A stretch of DNA of 35,155 nucleotides from contig JAJTGR010000020.1 of NCBI GenBank assembly GCA_021299375.1, positions 1 through 35,155 of the forward strand, written 5' to 3'. The notes beneath the pieces are model-generated. The model made no database searches. It saw only the letters and a program-made list of their open reading frames with translations, and was not told the origin of the DNA. The DNA comes from Gemmatimonadota bacterium (GTDB taxonomy: Bacteria; Gemmatimonadota; Gemmatimonadetes; Gemmatimonadales; Gemmatimonadaceae). Below are positions 8,120 to 16,033 of this stretch, in pieces; the first letter of the stretch is position 1; every line of letters begins with the position of its first letter. The translations under genes were made by a program, and so were the position numbers.

Positions 8120-9625
8120 ATGCCGAACCGACCTGCTCCGGCACCGGAGCCCTCCCGTACCGGATTGCGCCGCGAGCTGGGGCTGCTGGGACTCGCCGCC
8201 ACCGGGATCTGCTCCATGGTGGGCGCGGGCATCAACATCGTACCGTTCGCCCTGCAGCGCACCGTGCCCGGCATCGGCGACTGGGTGCTGGCGGCCTACG
8301 GCATCGCGGCGGTGCCGGCCGTCCTGGCGGCGCTCTGCTACGCCATGCTCGGCAGCGCCATGCCGCGCGCCGGCGGATCGTACGTCTACGCCAGCCGGGC
8401 CATCGGGCCGTACACGGGGTTCCTGGCCAGCTTCTCGCAGTGGTTCGGGCTGTGCATGGCCATCGCGGTCGTGTCGTATGTCATCCCCCCGTTCCTGCGC
8501 GACATCGCGGTGGCCGCGGAGTGGCCGACGCTGGCGGCCACGCTCGAACAGCGCGGGGTGCGCCTCGCCCTCGCGCTGGGACTCCTCTGGACTTTCGTGG
8601 GGGTGAACCTCCGCGGCGTCTCAGCGGTGGCGCGCACCCTGGTGCCGCTCATGCTGCTGATGTTCGTGTGCGGCGGGCTGGTGATCGTCAGCGGCTTCGC
8701 GCACGACCCCGCCGAATATCGCGCGTTGGTGGAGGCGCGCGGCGAGGCCGCCATGCTGAACGGCACCCGCGGCGCGTTCTGGAGTGTGGTGCCGCCTGCC
8801 GCCGCGGTGCTCTTCTCCAGCTTCATCGGCTTCGACGCCATCGCCCAAGCGGGCGGCGAAGCCAAGGCGCCCACCCGCTCGCTGCCGCTCGCGATCGGCC
8901 TCGCGATTCTCGTGGTGGGCTCGTTCTACTTCCTGTTCACCGCGGCGGTCTACCACACCGTGCCGTGGCAGTATGTCGCGGCGGCCAGCCAGCTGCGCGA
9001 CGTGACCGCGCCCGGTCTGCTGGCCCCGCTCACGTCGCCGACCGTGGCGGTCATCATGGTGTCGGGCGCCGCCATCTCGCTCATCAACGATCTGCCGGGC
9101 ATGCTGCTGGGCGTGTCTCGGCTGTGCTTCGCCTGGGCCGAAGACGGGGTGTTCCCGCGCGGCATCACGGCGGTGCATCCGCGCACCGGCGCGCCCACGG
9201 TGGCGCTCTACGTCTCCGCCGGACTCGCCACGGCAGGCATCCTGGCCGGCCATCTCGCGGGTGACTTTTTCGCCGGCGTGGACATCCTCGTCACGGCCAT
9301 GCTGGTGAACTTCCTCATCATGGCGTGGAGCGTGCTGCAGTTGCCGGCGCGCAATCCCGCACTCGCGCGCGCCATGCGCGTGCTGCCGTCGCGATCACTG
9401 CAGGTTGCGGTGGCTCTCAGTGCCATCGGGCTTCTGGCCACGCTGCTGGCGGTGCATACGTGGCGCGACCTTACGGCCGAGGTGGCCGGCTGGTATGCAC
9501 ACCCCACGCTCGTGTGGCTGCTGGTGATGGCCGCCGGCAGCCTGCTGTACTGGCGTGAAGCCCGCGCGCTGGCGCGCCGCGGTGGTGACCTGCAGGCCAT
9601 CACGGCGGTCCTGCCGCCCGAGTGA
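8120..9625 (+). CDS. Amino acid permease, APC superfamily
   Basis: A 501-residue integral membrane protein with about 12 hydrophobic segments. The first helix carries the APC signature GLLGLAATGICSMVGAGINIVPFAL (the G-x-G substrate-binding break), and helix 3 has PRAGGSYVYASRAIGPYTGFLASF, also typical. A later segment ALFSSFIGFDAIAQAGGEAKAPTRSLPLAI matches the conserved FDaiat.aeEakNP..slP loop of APC transporters. Likely a proton- or exchange-driven amino acid carrier in the inner membrane; the substrate is not evident. I chose ATG 8120 (MPNRPAPAPEPSRTGLRREL) because it gives a normal short cytoplasmic N-terminus. The next gene follows after 32 bp and may be cotranscribed. Confidence 0.9.
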   Translation: MPNRPAPAPEPSRTGLRRELGLLGLAATGICSMVGAGINIVPFALQRTVPGIGDWVLAAYGIAAVPAVLAALCYAMLGSAMPRAGGSYVYASRAIGPYTGFLASFSQWFGLCMAIAVVSYVIPPFLRDIAVAAEWPTLAATLEQRGVRLALALGLLWTFVGVNLRGVSAVARTLVPLMLLMFVCGGLVIVSGFAHDPAEYRALVEARGEAAMLNGTRGAFWSVVPPAAAVLFSSFIGFDAIAQAGGEAKAPTRSLPLAIGLAILVVGSFYFLFTAAVYHTVPWQYVAAASQLRDVTAPGLLAPLTSPTVAVIMVSGAAISLINDLPGMLLGVSRLCFAWAEDGVFPRGITAVHPRTGAPTVALYVSAGLATAGILAGHLAGDFFAGVDILVTAMLVNFLIMAWSVLQLPARNPALARAMRVLPSRSLQVAVALSAIGLLATLLAVHTWRDLTAEVAGWYAHPTLVWLLVMAAGSLLYWREARALARRGGDLQAITAVLPPE

Positions 9626-9657
9626 ATTCTCTCAGAACCTGACGCACCGAGCCGTTC

Positions 9658-11124
9658 ATGATTCCACGCCGTACGCTGGCCCCGGGCCTCGAGATTTCCC
9701 GTGTGCTCACCGGTCTCTGGCAGATCGCCGACCTGGAGCGCGATGGCCGCACGCTCGACCTCGACGCGGCGGCGCGCGCCATGGCGCCGTACGCCGAGGC
9801 AGGATTCACCACGTTCGACATGGCGGACCACTACGGGTCGGCGGAGATCGTGGCCGGCCGGTTTCGGCGGGCGGTGGCGCCTGACGCGCCCGTGCAGTAC
9901 CTCACCAAGTGGGTGCCCGAGCCGGGACCTGTTTGCGAAGCCGACGTATCGGCCGCGGTCGATCGTGCCTGCGCGCGCCTGCAGACCGATCGGCTCGACC
10001 TGCTGCAGTTCCACGCCTGGACGTTCGCCGACCCGCGCTGGCTCGACGCGCTGTGGCTGCTGGAAGCGCAGCGCGATGCCGGGCGCATTGGCGCCCTTGG
10101 TGTCACCAACTTCGATACGGCACACCTGCGCGTGGCCATCGCCAGTGGTATCCGGCTCGTGAGCAACCAGGTGAGCGGCTCGCTGCTCGACCGGCGCTTC
10201 ACCGAGAAGCTGGGCCCCTACTGCGCCGCCCACGGGGTAGGGCTGCTCTGCTATGGCACGGTGCTCGGCGGCTTTCTCAGTGGGCGCTGGCTCGGCGCCC
10301 CCGAGCCCGACTGGGACGCGCTCGAGACGTGGTCGCAGATGAAGTATGGCCGCTTCATACGCGCCGCTGGCGGGTGGGGCCCGTTCCAGCAGCTGCTGCA
10401 GGCGGCGCAAACGGTGGCGCAGAAGCACGGCGTGTCGATCGCCACCGTGGCCAGCCGCTGGGTGCTGGATCAGCCGGGCGTAGCGGGCGTGATCGTCGGG
10501 GCACGGCTCGCGCACTCGGCGCACCGTGCCGACACGGCGCGCCTCTTTGCGTTCACACTCGATGACGACGACCGTGCGCGCATCGCCGATGCACAGGCCG
10601 CGTTGACGGCCATTCCCGGTGACTGTGGCGACGAGTACCGCACCCCGCCGTTCCTCACGGCGAGTGGCGACTTGAGTCATCACGTGTCGCAGTTCCCGGC
10701 GCCCTTCACCACCCGCCGCGGTGTCGACGGCCGCACGCTGGCGCTGAGCGGCACCGTCTGGGAACCGATGGCCGGCTACAGCCGCGCGGTACGCAAGGGC
10801 AATCAGATCAGCGTGTCGGGCACCACGGCCACGCACGGCAGTCGCGTCATCGGCGGCACCGATGCCGCCGCCCAGGCGCACTTCGTCATCGACAAGCTCA
10901 CCGGCGCGCTGCAGTCACTCGGCGGGCGTCTCGAGGACGTCGTGCGCACGCGCATCTTCGTGTCGCATGTGGACCACTGGGAGCCCGTCGCCCGCGCCCA
11001 CGGGGAGCGCTTCGGGCACATCCTCCCCGCCAACACGCTGGTGGAGGCGCGCCTCATCGGCGACGAGTATGTCGTGGAGATCGAGTGCGATGCGATCGTG
11101 GCGGACACCATCACAAACCACTGA
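9658..11124 (+). CDS. Aldo/keto reductase - RidA fusion protein
   Basis: A 488-residue two-domain cytoplasmic protein. Residues 1-325 form an aldo/keto reductase barrel. The catalytic tetrad can be assigned as Asp54 and Tyr59 (FDMADHYG), Lys84 (YLTKW) and His119 (LLQFHAW), and VIVGARLAHS near 279-288 fits the NADP-binding end of the barrel. Residues about 365-484 form a RidA/YjgF/UK114 domain (GYSRAVRKGNQISVSGTT ... AAAQAHFVIDKLTGALQSLGG ... VVRTRIFVSHV ... LVEARLIGDEYVVEIECDAI). Arg465 in VEARL is in the position of the Arg that E. coli RidA uses to hydrolyse enamine/imine intermediates, so this half may be active. A reductase joined to an imine deaminase suggests a coupled detoxification or catabolic step. 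The adjacent amino acid permease is compatible with amine or amino acid metabolism. The coupling is inference. Confidence 0.88.
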   Translation: MIPRRTLAPGLEISRVLTGLWQIADLERDGRTLDLDAAARAMAPYAEAGFTTFDMADHYGSAEIVAGRFRRAVAPDAPVQYLTKWVPEPGPVCEADVSAAVDRACARLQTDRLDLLQFHAWTFADPRWLDALWLLEAQRDAGRIGALGVTNFDTAHLRVAIASGIRLVSNQVSGSLLDRRFTEKLGPYCAAHGVGLLCYGTVLGGFLSGRWLGAPEPDWDALETWSQMKYGRFIRAAGGWGPFQQLLQAAQTVAQKHGVSIATVASRWVLDQPGVAGVIVGARLAHSAHRADTARLFAFTLDDDDRARIADAQAALTAIPGDCGDEYRTPPFLTASGDLSHHVSQFPAPFTTRRGVDGRTLALSGTVWEPMAGYSRAVRKGNQISVSGTTATHGSRVIGGTDAAAQAHFVIDKLTGALQSLGGRLEDVVRTRIFVSHVDHWEPVARAHGERFGHILPANTLVEARLIGDEYVVEIECDAIVADTITNH

Positions 11125-11161
11125 ACGACGGGGCCTCGGATTCAGCGGATACGGAATCACA

Positions 11162-11226
11162 CATCATGATCCGGCCCGATTCTGACGTTTCCGCCCGGTT
11201 CTGCGAAATCCGTGGCCACCGCGGCA
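11162..11226. repeat. Dispersed repeat, copy A (degenerate)
   Basis: This convergent gap shares three blocks in the same order with 22122-22227: TCATGATC (11164) versus TCAGGATC (22128); TCTGACGTTTCCGCCC (11181-11196) versus TCCTGATGTTTCCGCCC (22162-22178); and TCCGTGGCCACCGCGG (11209-11224) versus TCCGGCCACATCGCGG (22211-22226). Spacings are shorter in copy A. The similarity is visible by eye but partial, so common descent is likely rather than proven. Confidence 0.45.
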
Positions 11227-11227
11227 T

Positions 11228-12826
11228 TCAGCGTCGTACCAGATCCGTCACCACGATGAGGTGATCCGCCGTCTTCGCGAACACGCCGCGCGTCAGCCCG
11301 AGTGACGCGAGCAACGCGTCGCTGAGGTCTTCGGTGGTGAAAATGAACCCGCCCGTCTGCCGGAAGAACGCGTCCGGATAGAGCGTGAGGTCGAGCCGCC
11401 CGGGCGCGAACTGGGCCGCGTCGGCGTTCTGCCAGGTGAAGAGCGAGTGGTCCGGCAGTCGCGCGGCATGCGACAGCGCGAGCGCCGATCCATCGGTGTC
11501 GAGACTGTCTTGCAGCAGCGCCACCGACGTGAACGATCCGACCGCGTTGAAGTCGCCGGCGATGACGACGGGCGCGACGCCACTGCGTGTGTTTACCCCT
11601 TGGGCGCGCCGCGCCGCCACGATGTGGGCGCGAATGGCGCGCGCCTGCAGCACCCGCAGCTGGTCCTGCGGATTGCCGCGATAGCCGCCGCTCTGCAGGT
11701 CGAGCGGCACGAACAGTACCTCGGTGCCGCCGACGTCCACCCAGGCGCCTGTCGCTGACACCTGCGCTGTCGCCTCGATATCGACGAGCCGATGGGCGGA
11801 GGCGGGCACCAACGCCCGCAGGCTGTCCAGCGCCCCGTGCTCGTAGCGCACGAATGCCATCGCCGCCGCCGGCCGAATGGCCCGGTTGCGCGCCGCCACC
11901 ACGGTGCGCTGGCGGCCGCCGCTCGTCGCCACCACGAAGCGCCACTCACCGAGTGCGGCGAGTGCGGGGCGCGCGAAGAAGGCCGCCAGGGTCGAGTCGG
12001 TGATCTGCTCGTACACCTCGTCGAGGAGCACAATGTCCGGACGCACGGCGGCCAGCAGGGCGGCGTGGTTGGCCGGCGTACGGAACGAACCCTCCGAGAC
12101 GTTCCATTGCGCGATGCGCACGCTCCCCGGTGCTCCCACCGGAAGTGACGTAGCGAGCGGCGCCCCGCCTGATGCGGCCGGGGTTCGGAACGCATAGCGC
12201 GCTGCGGGTGACGCGCGCGGCACCGAGTCGGCCCCCACGAACACCAGCTGCACCTTCACTGCAGGCCCAAGGCGTCCGAACCCGTCGGCCGCTCCGCGGC
12301 GGGCGAGGCGCAGCTCGAAACGGTCGGCGCTCCAGGTGGGGAGCGACGCCACGCCAAGTTCGTAGGGGTTGCGCACGGCCCCGAGCCCGTCCACCCCGAC
12401 GGTCCGCAGAGCAAAGCCGGCGCCGTTACCGCCGGGGGGGGACTTGTCAGCGCGTGAAAGGTCGATCGCGAAATCCACGCCGGCCATGCCATATGCGGTG
12501 CCGCCCGTGCGCATGTTGTCGTCGGCGTCGACCAGTACGTGCAGGGTGCCGGGCATCGCCTGCAGGCTGACGGTGTCCCGCGTGGCCAGCGACAGGTACC
12601 ACCACGCGTCGTCGCCCTGCGCCCAGGCTCCGGTGACGGGACCGGCGTCGGGGGCCCCCGTGCTGAAGAGCCGTGGTGCCGCCTGCCAGTCGTCGAAGCT
12701 GCCGTCCAACACGACGGCCTGCCGCACCGTCGCGGGCGACACGGTGGGGGCAGCGGGGCGGGACTGACAACCGGCGCCGACCACGGCAAGCGCCGCGAGC
12801 GCGGCCGCGCGCAACATCGAAAGCAT
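11228..12826 (-). CDS. Lipoprotein with CBM9-like domain and endonuclease/exonuclease/phosphatase domain
   Basis: A 532-residue protein. I chose ATG 12826 because it gives a lipoprotein signal (MLSMLRAAALAALAVVGAGC); the open frame upstream adds a non-signal extension. Residues about 35-220 resemble a CBM9-like/DOMON-type beta sandwich: AVVLDGSFDDWQAAPRL, then DDAWWYLSLATRD, then VDADDNMRTGG and VDFAIDLSRADKSPPGGNG. Residues about 245-532 are an EEP hydrolase: VRIAQWNVSEGSF, PDIVLLDEVYEQI (catalytic Glu), VVIAGDFNAVGSF (Asp/Asn), PDHSLFTW and KTADHLIVV (catalytic DH). The EEP family cleaves phosphodiester or phosphomonoester bonds, so this could be a surface nuclease or lipid/sugar phosphodiesterase. 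A run of eight C on the coding strand lies near base 12434. Confidence 0.8.
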   Translation of the reverse strand: MLSMLRAAALAALAVVGAGCQSRPAAPTVSPATVRQAVVLDGSFDDWQAAPRLFSTGAPDAGPVTGAWAQGDDAWWYLSLATRDTVSLQAMPGTLHVLVDADDNMRTGGTAYGMAGVDFAIDLSRADKSPPGGNGAGFALRTVGVDGLGAVRNPYELGVASLPTWSADRFELRLARRGAADGFGRLGPAVKVQLVFVGADSVPRASPAARYAFRTPAASGGAPLATSLPVGAPGSVRIAQWNVSEGSFRTPANHAALLAAVRPDIVLLDEVYEQITDSTLAAFFARPALAALGEWRFVVATSGGRQRTVVAARNRAIRPAAAMAFVRYEHGALDSLRALVPASAHRLVDIEATAQVSATGAWVDVGGTEVLFVPLDLQSGGYRGNPQDQLRVLQARAIRAHIVAARRAQGVNTRSGVAPVVIAGDFNAVGSFTSVALLQDSLDTDGSALALSHAARLPDHSLFTWQNADAAQFAPGRLDLTLYPDAFFRQTGGFIFTTEDLSDALLASLGLTRGVFAKTADHLIVVTDLVRR

Positions 12827-13179
12827 GACGGGAGAGCTCTGAGCGGCTGTGGAACGCACGGACGCCGTCGGGCTGTGGAGCCGTGCGTCGTGGTGAAACG
12901 TAGCAGGCCGCAGGCGGTGCCGCCCAGGCGTTCTCGCTTCCACCTTGACCGGAGACGCCCTTCACGACGCACCGGTGCACAGGGGGCGGGTGTTCGCTCG
13001 AAGCGCCGGCCATCGGCGCCTGCGGGGCCGACTCCCCGTCGAACGGTCACGTCTGCATGGTACCACGATCGGTCGTGTCCGGGTCCCCCGCGTCCTGTGC
13101 ACCCATGCGTCGGTGGGCGGGAGGGAAGGGCCAGACTGCGTGATTCATGATGCCTCGGCGCACGCAGATCGCGCCGCTG
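12827..13179. other. Non-coding stretch
   Basis: About 350 bp between the start of the EEP lipoprotein gene and the VanZ relic. Frames here have no recognisable protein similarity, and I see no RNA gene or strong hairpin. It probably holds the promoter of the lipoprotein gene and the decayed 3' part of the VanZ-like gene. Confidence 0.5.
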
Positions 13180-13374
13180 CCCGAGCCGATACACGAGGCG
13201 CATCAGGGGCAGGTCCAGTGCCAGCGACCGCACGGCCTTCTCCTCGTGGACAAGCCGCGCGAGCCGAGCGAAGATCCACGCGCCCAGCACGGCGCCGATG
13301 GTGTTGGTGGCGACGTCGCGCAGAGAGGGGTCGCGGCTGGGGGCGAACCGTTGCGGGAGCTCTACACCGGCACG
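13180..13374 (-). pseudogene. VanZ-like gene relic
   Basis: A minus-strand frame preceded by an in-frame TGA (13377-13375) reads GVELPQRFAPSRDPSLRDV, then ATNTIGAVLGAWIFARLARL, followed by LALDLPLMRLVYRLG. The pattern E-L-x-Q-x-F-x-P-x-R-x-P-S-x-x-D-V-x-x-N-T-x-G-A-x-x-G is the hallmark of the VanZ-like membrane domain. The upstream half of the domain and any start codon are missing, because only 35 bp separate it from the end of the GGDEF-EAL gene. Downstream the frame runs on without similarity. VanZ confers low-level teicoplanin resistance in enterococci, but most VanZ-like proteins are uncharacterised. It is best read as a truncated remnant. Confidence 0.65.
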
Positions 13375-13412
13375 TCACCTGGCCGCGGGACATCGGAGGC
13401 CGTGGCCGCCGC

Positions 13413-15824
13413 TCAGCCGGCGGCGAGCAGGTGCAGTCGCGTGACGGCGCGGTTGGCCCACGCGGTGGCGAAGGACAGCACGTCCCGGCCGGGCATCGGC
13501 TCGCTGACCACGAAGCCCTGCAGCACCTTGCAGCCGCGGGCCCGCAGCATCTCCGCTTCCTCGACCGATTCCACCCCCTCGGCGACGGTGGTCATGTTGA
13601 GCGCGCGGGACATCGCCAGGATCGTGTCGACGATGACAAGCGCCTCCTCATCGGCGAGGAGGTCGCGCACGAAGCTGCGGTCGATCTTGAGCACGTCGAA
13701 GGGGAAGCGCCGGAGATAGCTGAGCGCCGAGTAGCCGGTGCCGAAGTCGTCCAGTGCCACCCGGTAGCCGTGCCGACGCAGCTGGTGCAGCGTGGCCACC
13801 GCGCCGGTGATGTCGTCAAGGAGGGCCGACTCGGTGACCTCGAGCTCGATGCGCGGCGCGGCGATGGGCGCCGTGGCGAGCAGGACGCTGGCAAGGAACC
13901 GGGTGTCGCGCAGCTGTACGGCGGACACGTTGACCGACACCGAGAGATGGGACGGCCACGAGGTCGCCTCGCGGCACGCTTCTTCGAGTACCCACTGGCC
14001 AAGGCGCGGCATGATGCCAATGGACTCGGCGATCGGAACGAACTCCGTCGGGCTGATCTCCCCCAACTCGGGATGCCGCCAGCGCAGCAGCGCCTCGAAG
14101 CCGCACAGCGTCCAGGTTCCGGCGTCGATCTGCGGCTGGTACACCAGGCGGAACTCACCAAGTTCGAGGGCCAGCCGGAGTGCACTCTCGAGCAGGCCTC
14201 GGCGGCGCCCGTGCTCGGACAGGCGGGGATGATAGACGCAATACCCGCCTCCACGCTGATGCTTCGCCGTGTAGAGAGCGAGGTCCGCCTTGCGCATGAG
14301 CGTGTCGATGTCGTGCCCGTCACGTGGCGCCAGCGCCACCCCGAAGCTGGCGCGGAGCGGAACCTGCCGCTGGGCCACCGGGCAGGGCTCGGTGAGGGAG
14401 TCGAGGAAGCGCGCCAGCACGGTGTGCGCGTCGGCCTCGCTGTTGATCTGTCGCAGCAGCAGGGCGAACTCGTCGCCACCCAGTCGCGCGACCATGTCGT
14501 CGCGTCGGGCGCCTTCGAGCAGGCGATCACCGAACGTCTGGAGCAGCACGTCTCCCGACGAGTGCCCCAGTTCATCATTGATCTGCTTGAACCCATCGAG
14601 GTCGATGTAGACCACCGCAAACGGCTTCCGTACGCCATCCGCAAGCAGCTCCTGCAGTCGCTCTCGGAAGGTCGTGCGGTTCACAAGCCCGGTCAGCGGA
14701 TCGTTGTGTGCCATCCATTCCAGACGCCGCCGGGCGAGATGCTGGTCGGTGTGATCGGAGGCCACACCTCGCCACCCCATCGGGGCCCCGGACGAGTCGA
14801 CCAGGATGCGCGCACTCAGGGACCACCAGCGGACCCCGTTCGCGCAGCGGATCGGCAGGACGAGATCGCGGAAGGGCGTGCCGGAGGCGAGGTGCTGCCC
14901 GATGCGTCCCCAGCAGGCGCGCGCCTCGGGCGAATCCGGGATGCGCGCTTCGATGAGCTCCACGGCGGTCTGCTCGGTCAGCTCTGCCTCGTCGACGTCG
15001 AACTGCCGCAGCAGCCGGCGGGAGGCGTGGGTAAAACGCCCGTGCTGGTCGATTTCCCAGAGCAGGTCGCTGGCCTGATCCTCGAAGTCGCGCAGCAGCA
15101 GGCGGATGACTTCGTGCTGGTTGTCGGCCTTCGCCTCCGCCATGAGCCGCGCCCCGAGCATTCGCGCCGCGTTCCACACCCCGAGGATGATGAACACCAT
15201 GTAGGCGACCAGCAGCGTGATGAGGGCCCGGTGCATCGGGTCCCCCGTCAGCAGGAGAGCCAGACCGGCCGGCCCGCCCATGGTGATCGTCCAGAGCGTG
15301 CCGGCCATGGGCAGGCTGGAGAGGACGAACGCGCCGGCACACATCATGCCGGACACCACCATGCCGATGAAGAACTGCTCGCCGGTGCCGACCCGGGGGA
15401 ACACCTCGAGCCCCAGCAGTCCCCACAACGTGCCGAGGATCGCGGCATGGAGCACCAGCCGTCGCACCGCGCGACGGGATGCGGTGAGCTTCGGGTTGAG
15501 GCGGTTGTGCCACCACCCGCGCAGGCCCACAACGGACGCGAGCGTCACCGCCGCCATCCAGCCGAACAGGAAGGTGTCGCTGCCCTTGCCCCGCAACACC
15601 GCCGCGAGTCCGGCCACGGCGATGACGTTGATCAGGACGGCGACCGGCGTCATGCGGACGATGGCGTCGATCTGGCGCGCCCGAAACCGCGCAGCGTCCG
15701 GCTCCGTCGCCTGATAGGGCTCGAAGTACGCGCACACTCGGTCCGTGGGCGACAGCCTCGAATCGGGCTTGGGCGCCGGCGCCTGGGGGATCGCTGGATT
15801 TGTATAACGGCTGAAGCCCGCCAC
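13413..15824 (-). CDS. Membrane-bound diguanylate cyclase/phosphodiesterase (GGDEF-EAL) with PAS domain
   Basis: An 803-residue c-di-GMP enzyme starting at GTG 15824 (a downstream GTG at residue 30 is possible). Five to six membrane helices lie at about residues 58-220, followed by a PAS-like domain (about 245-365, SDLLWEIDQHGRFTHASRR...). The GGDEF domain covers about 370-535, with the active site GGDEF at 449-453 and an I-site RRDD at 440-443 exactly five residues upstream, so product inhibition is expected. The EAL domain covers about 545-795, with EAL at 577-579 and the motifs ELEVTES, LDDFGTGYSAL, LKIDRSF, TVAEGVES and LQGF all present. Both activities look intact. The signal sensed by the membrane and PAS parts is unknown. 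Confidence 0.95.
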   Translation of the reverse strand: MAGFSRYTNPAIPQAPAPKPDSRLSPTDRVCAYFEPYQATEPDAARFRARQIDAIVRMTPVAVLINVIAVAGLAAVLRGKGSDTFLFGWMAAVTLASVVGLRGWWHNRLNPKLTASRRAVRRLVLHAAILGTLWGLLGLEVFPRVGTGEQFFIGMVVSGMMCAGAFVLSSLPMAGTLWTITMGGPAGLALLLTGDPMHRALITLLVAYMVFIILGVWNAARMLGARLMAEAKADNQHEVIRLLLRDFEDQASDLLWEIDQHGRFTHASRRLLRQFDVDEAELTEQTAVELIEARIPDSPEARACWGRIGQHLASGTPFRDLVLPIRCANGVRWWSLSARILVDSSGAPMGWRGVASDHTDQHLARRRLEWMAHNDPLTGLVNRTTFRERLQELLADGVRKPFAVVYIDLDGFKQINDELGHSSGDVLLQTFGDRLLEGARRDDMVARLGGDEFALLLRQINSEADAHTVLARFLDSLTEPCPVAQRQVPLRASFGVALAPRDGHDIDTLMRKADLALYTAKHQRGGGYCVYHPRLSEHGRRRGLLESALRLALELGEFRLVYQPQIDAGTWTLCGFEALLRWRHPELGEISPTEFVPIAESIGIMPRLGQWVLEEACREATSWPSHLSVSVNVSAVQLRDTRFLASVLLATAPIAAPRIELEVTESALLDDITGAVATLHQLRRHGYRVALDDFGTGYSALSYLRRFPFDVLKIDRSFVRDLLADEEALVIVDTILAMSRALNMTTVAEGVESVEEAEMLRARGCKVLQGFVVSEPMPGRDVLSFATAWANRAVTRLHLLAAG

Positions 15825-16033
15825 GTCGCGTCTCTTCGAAGTCCGGATCGCCCCGCCCCCGCCGTCGGATCCACCTCCGGCCGGGCCTAGGGAGGTATCG
15901 GCGTCGGCCCCGTCCTTCTGAAGGGGGGGGCGTGGTCCCCGGCTGTCCGGGATCGGGACGTCAGGCCCCGGCGACGCGCGCTAGCTTGTGGGGGTCTGCC
16001 GATCCCCTCCCGACCCCTCAGGAGCCCGTCCCG

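Noticed and set aside
12945-15890. A 981-codon plus-strand open frame opposite the GGDEF-EAL gene
   Set aside because: The minus strand carries intact GGDEF and EAL motifs; the plus frame is a compositional shadow.
15921-15928. Run of eight G in the divergent spacer, possible phase-variable promoter
   Set aside because: Runs of this length are not rare in GC-rich DNA and no promoter boxes flank it at suitable spacing.
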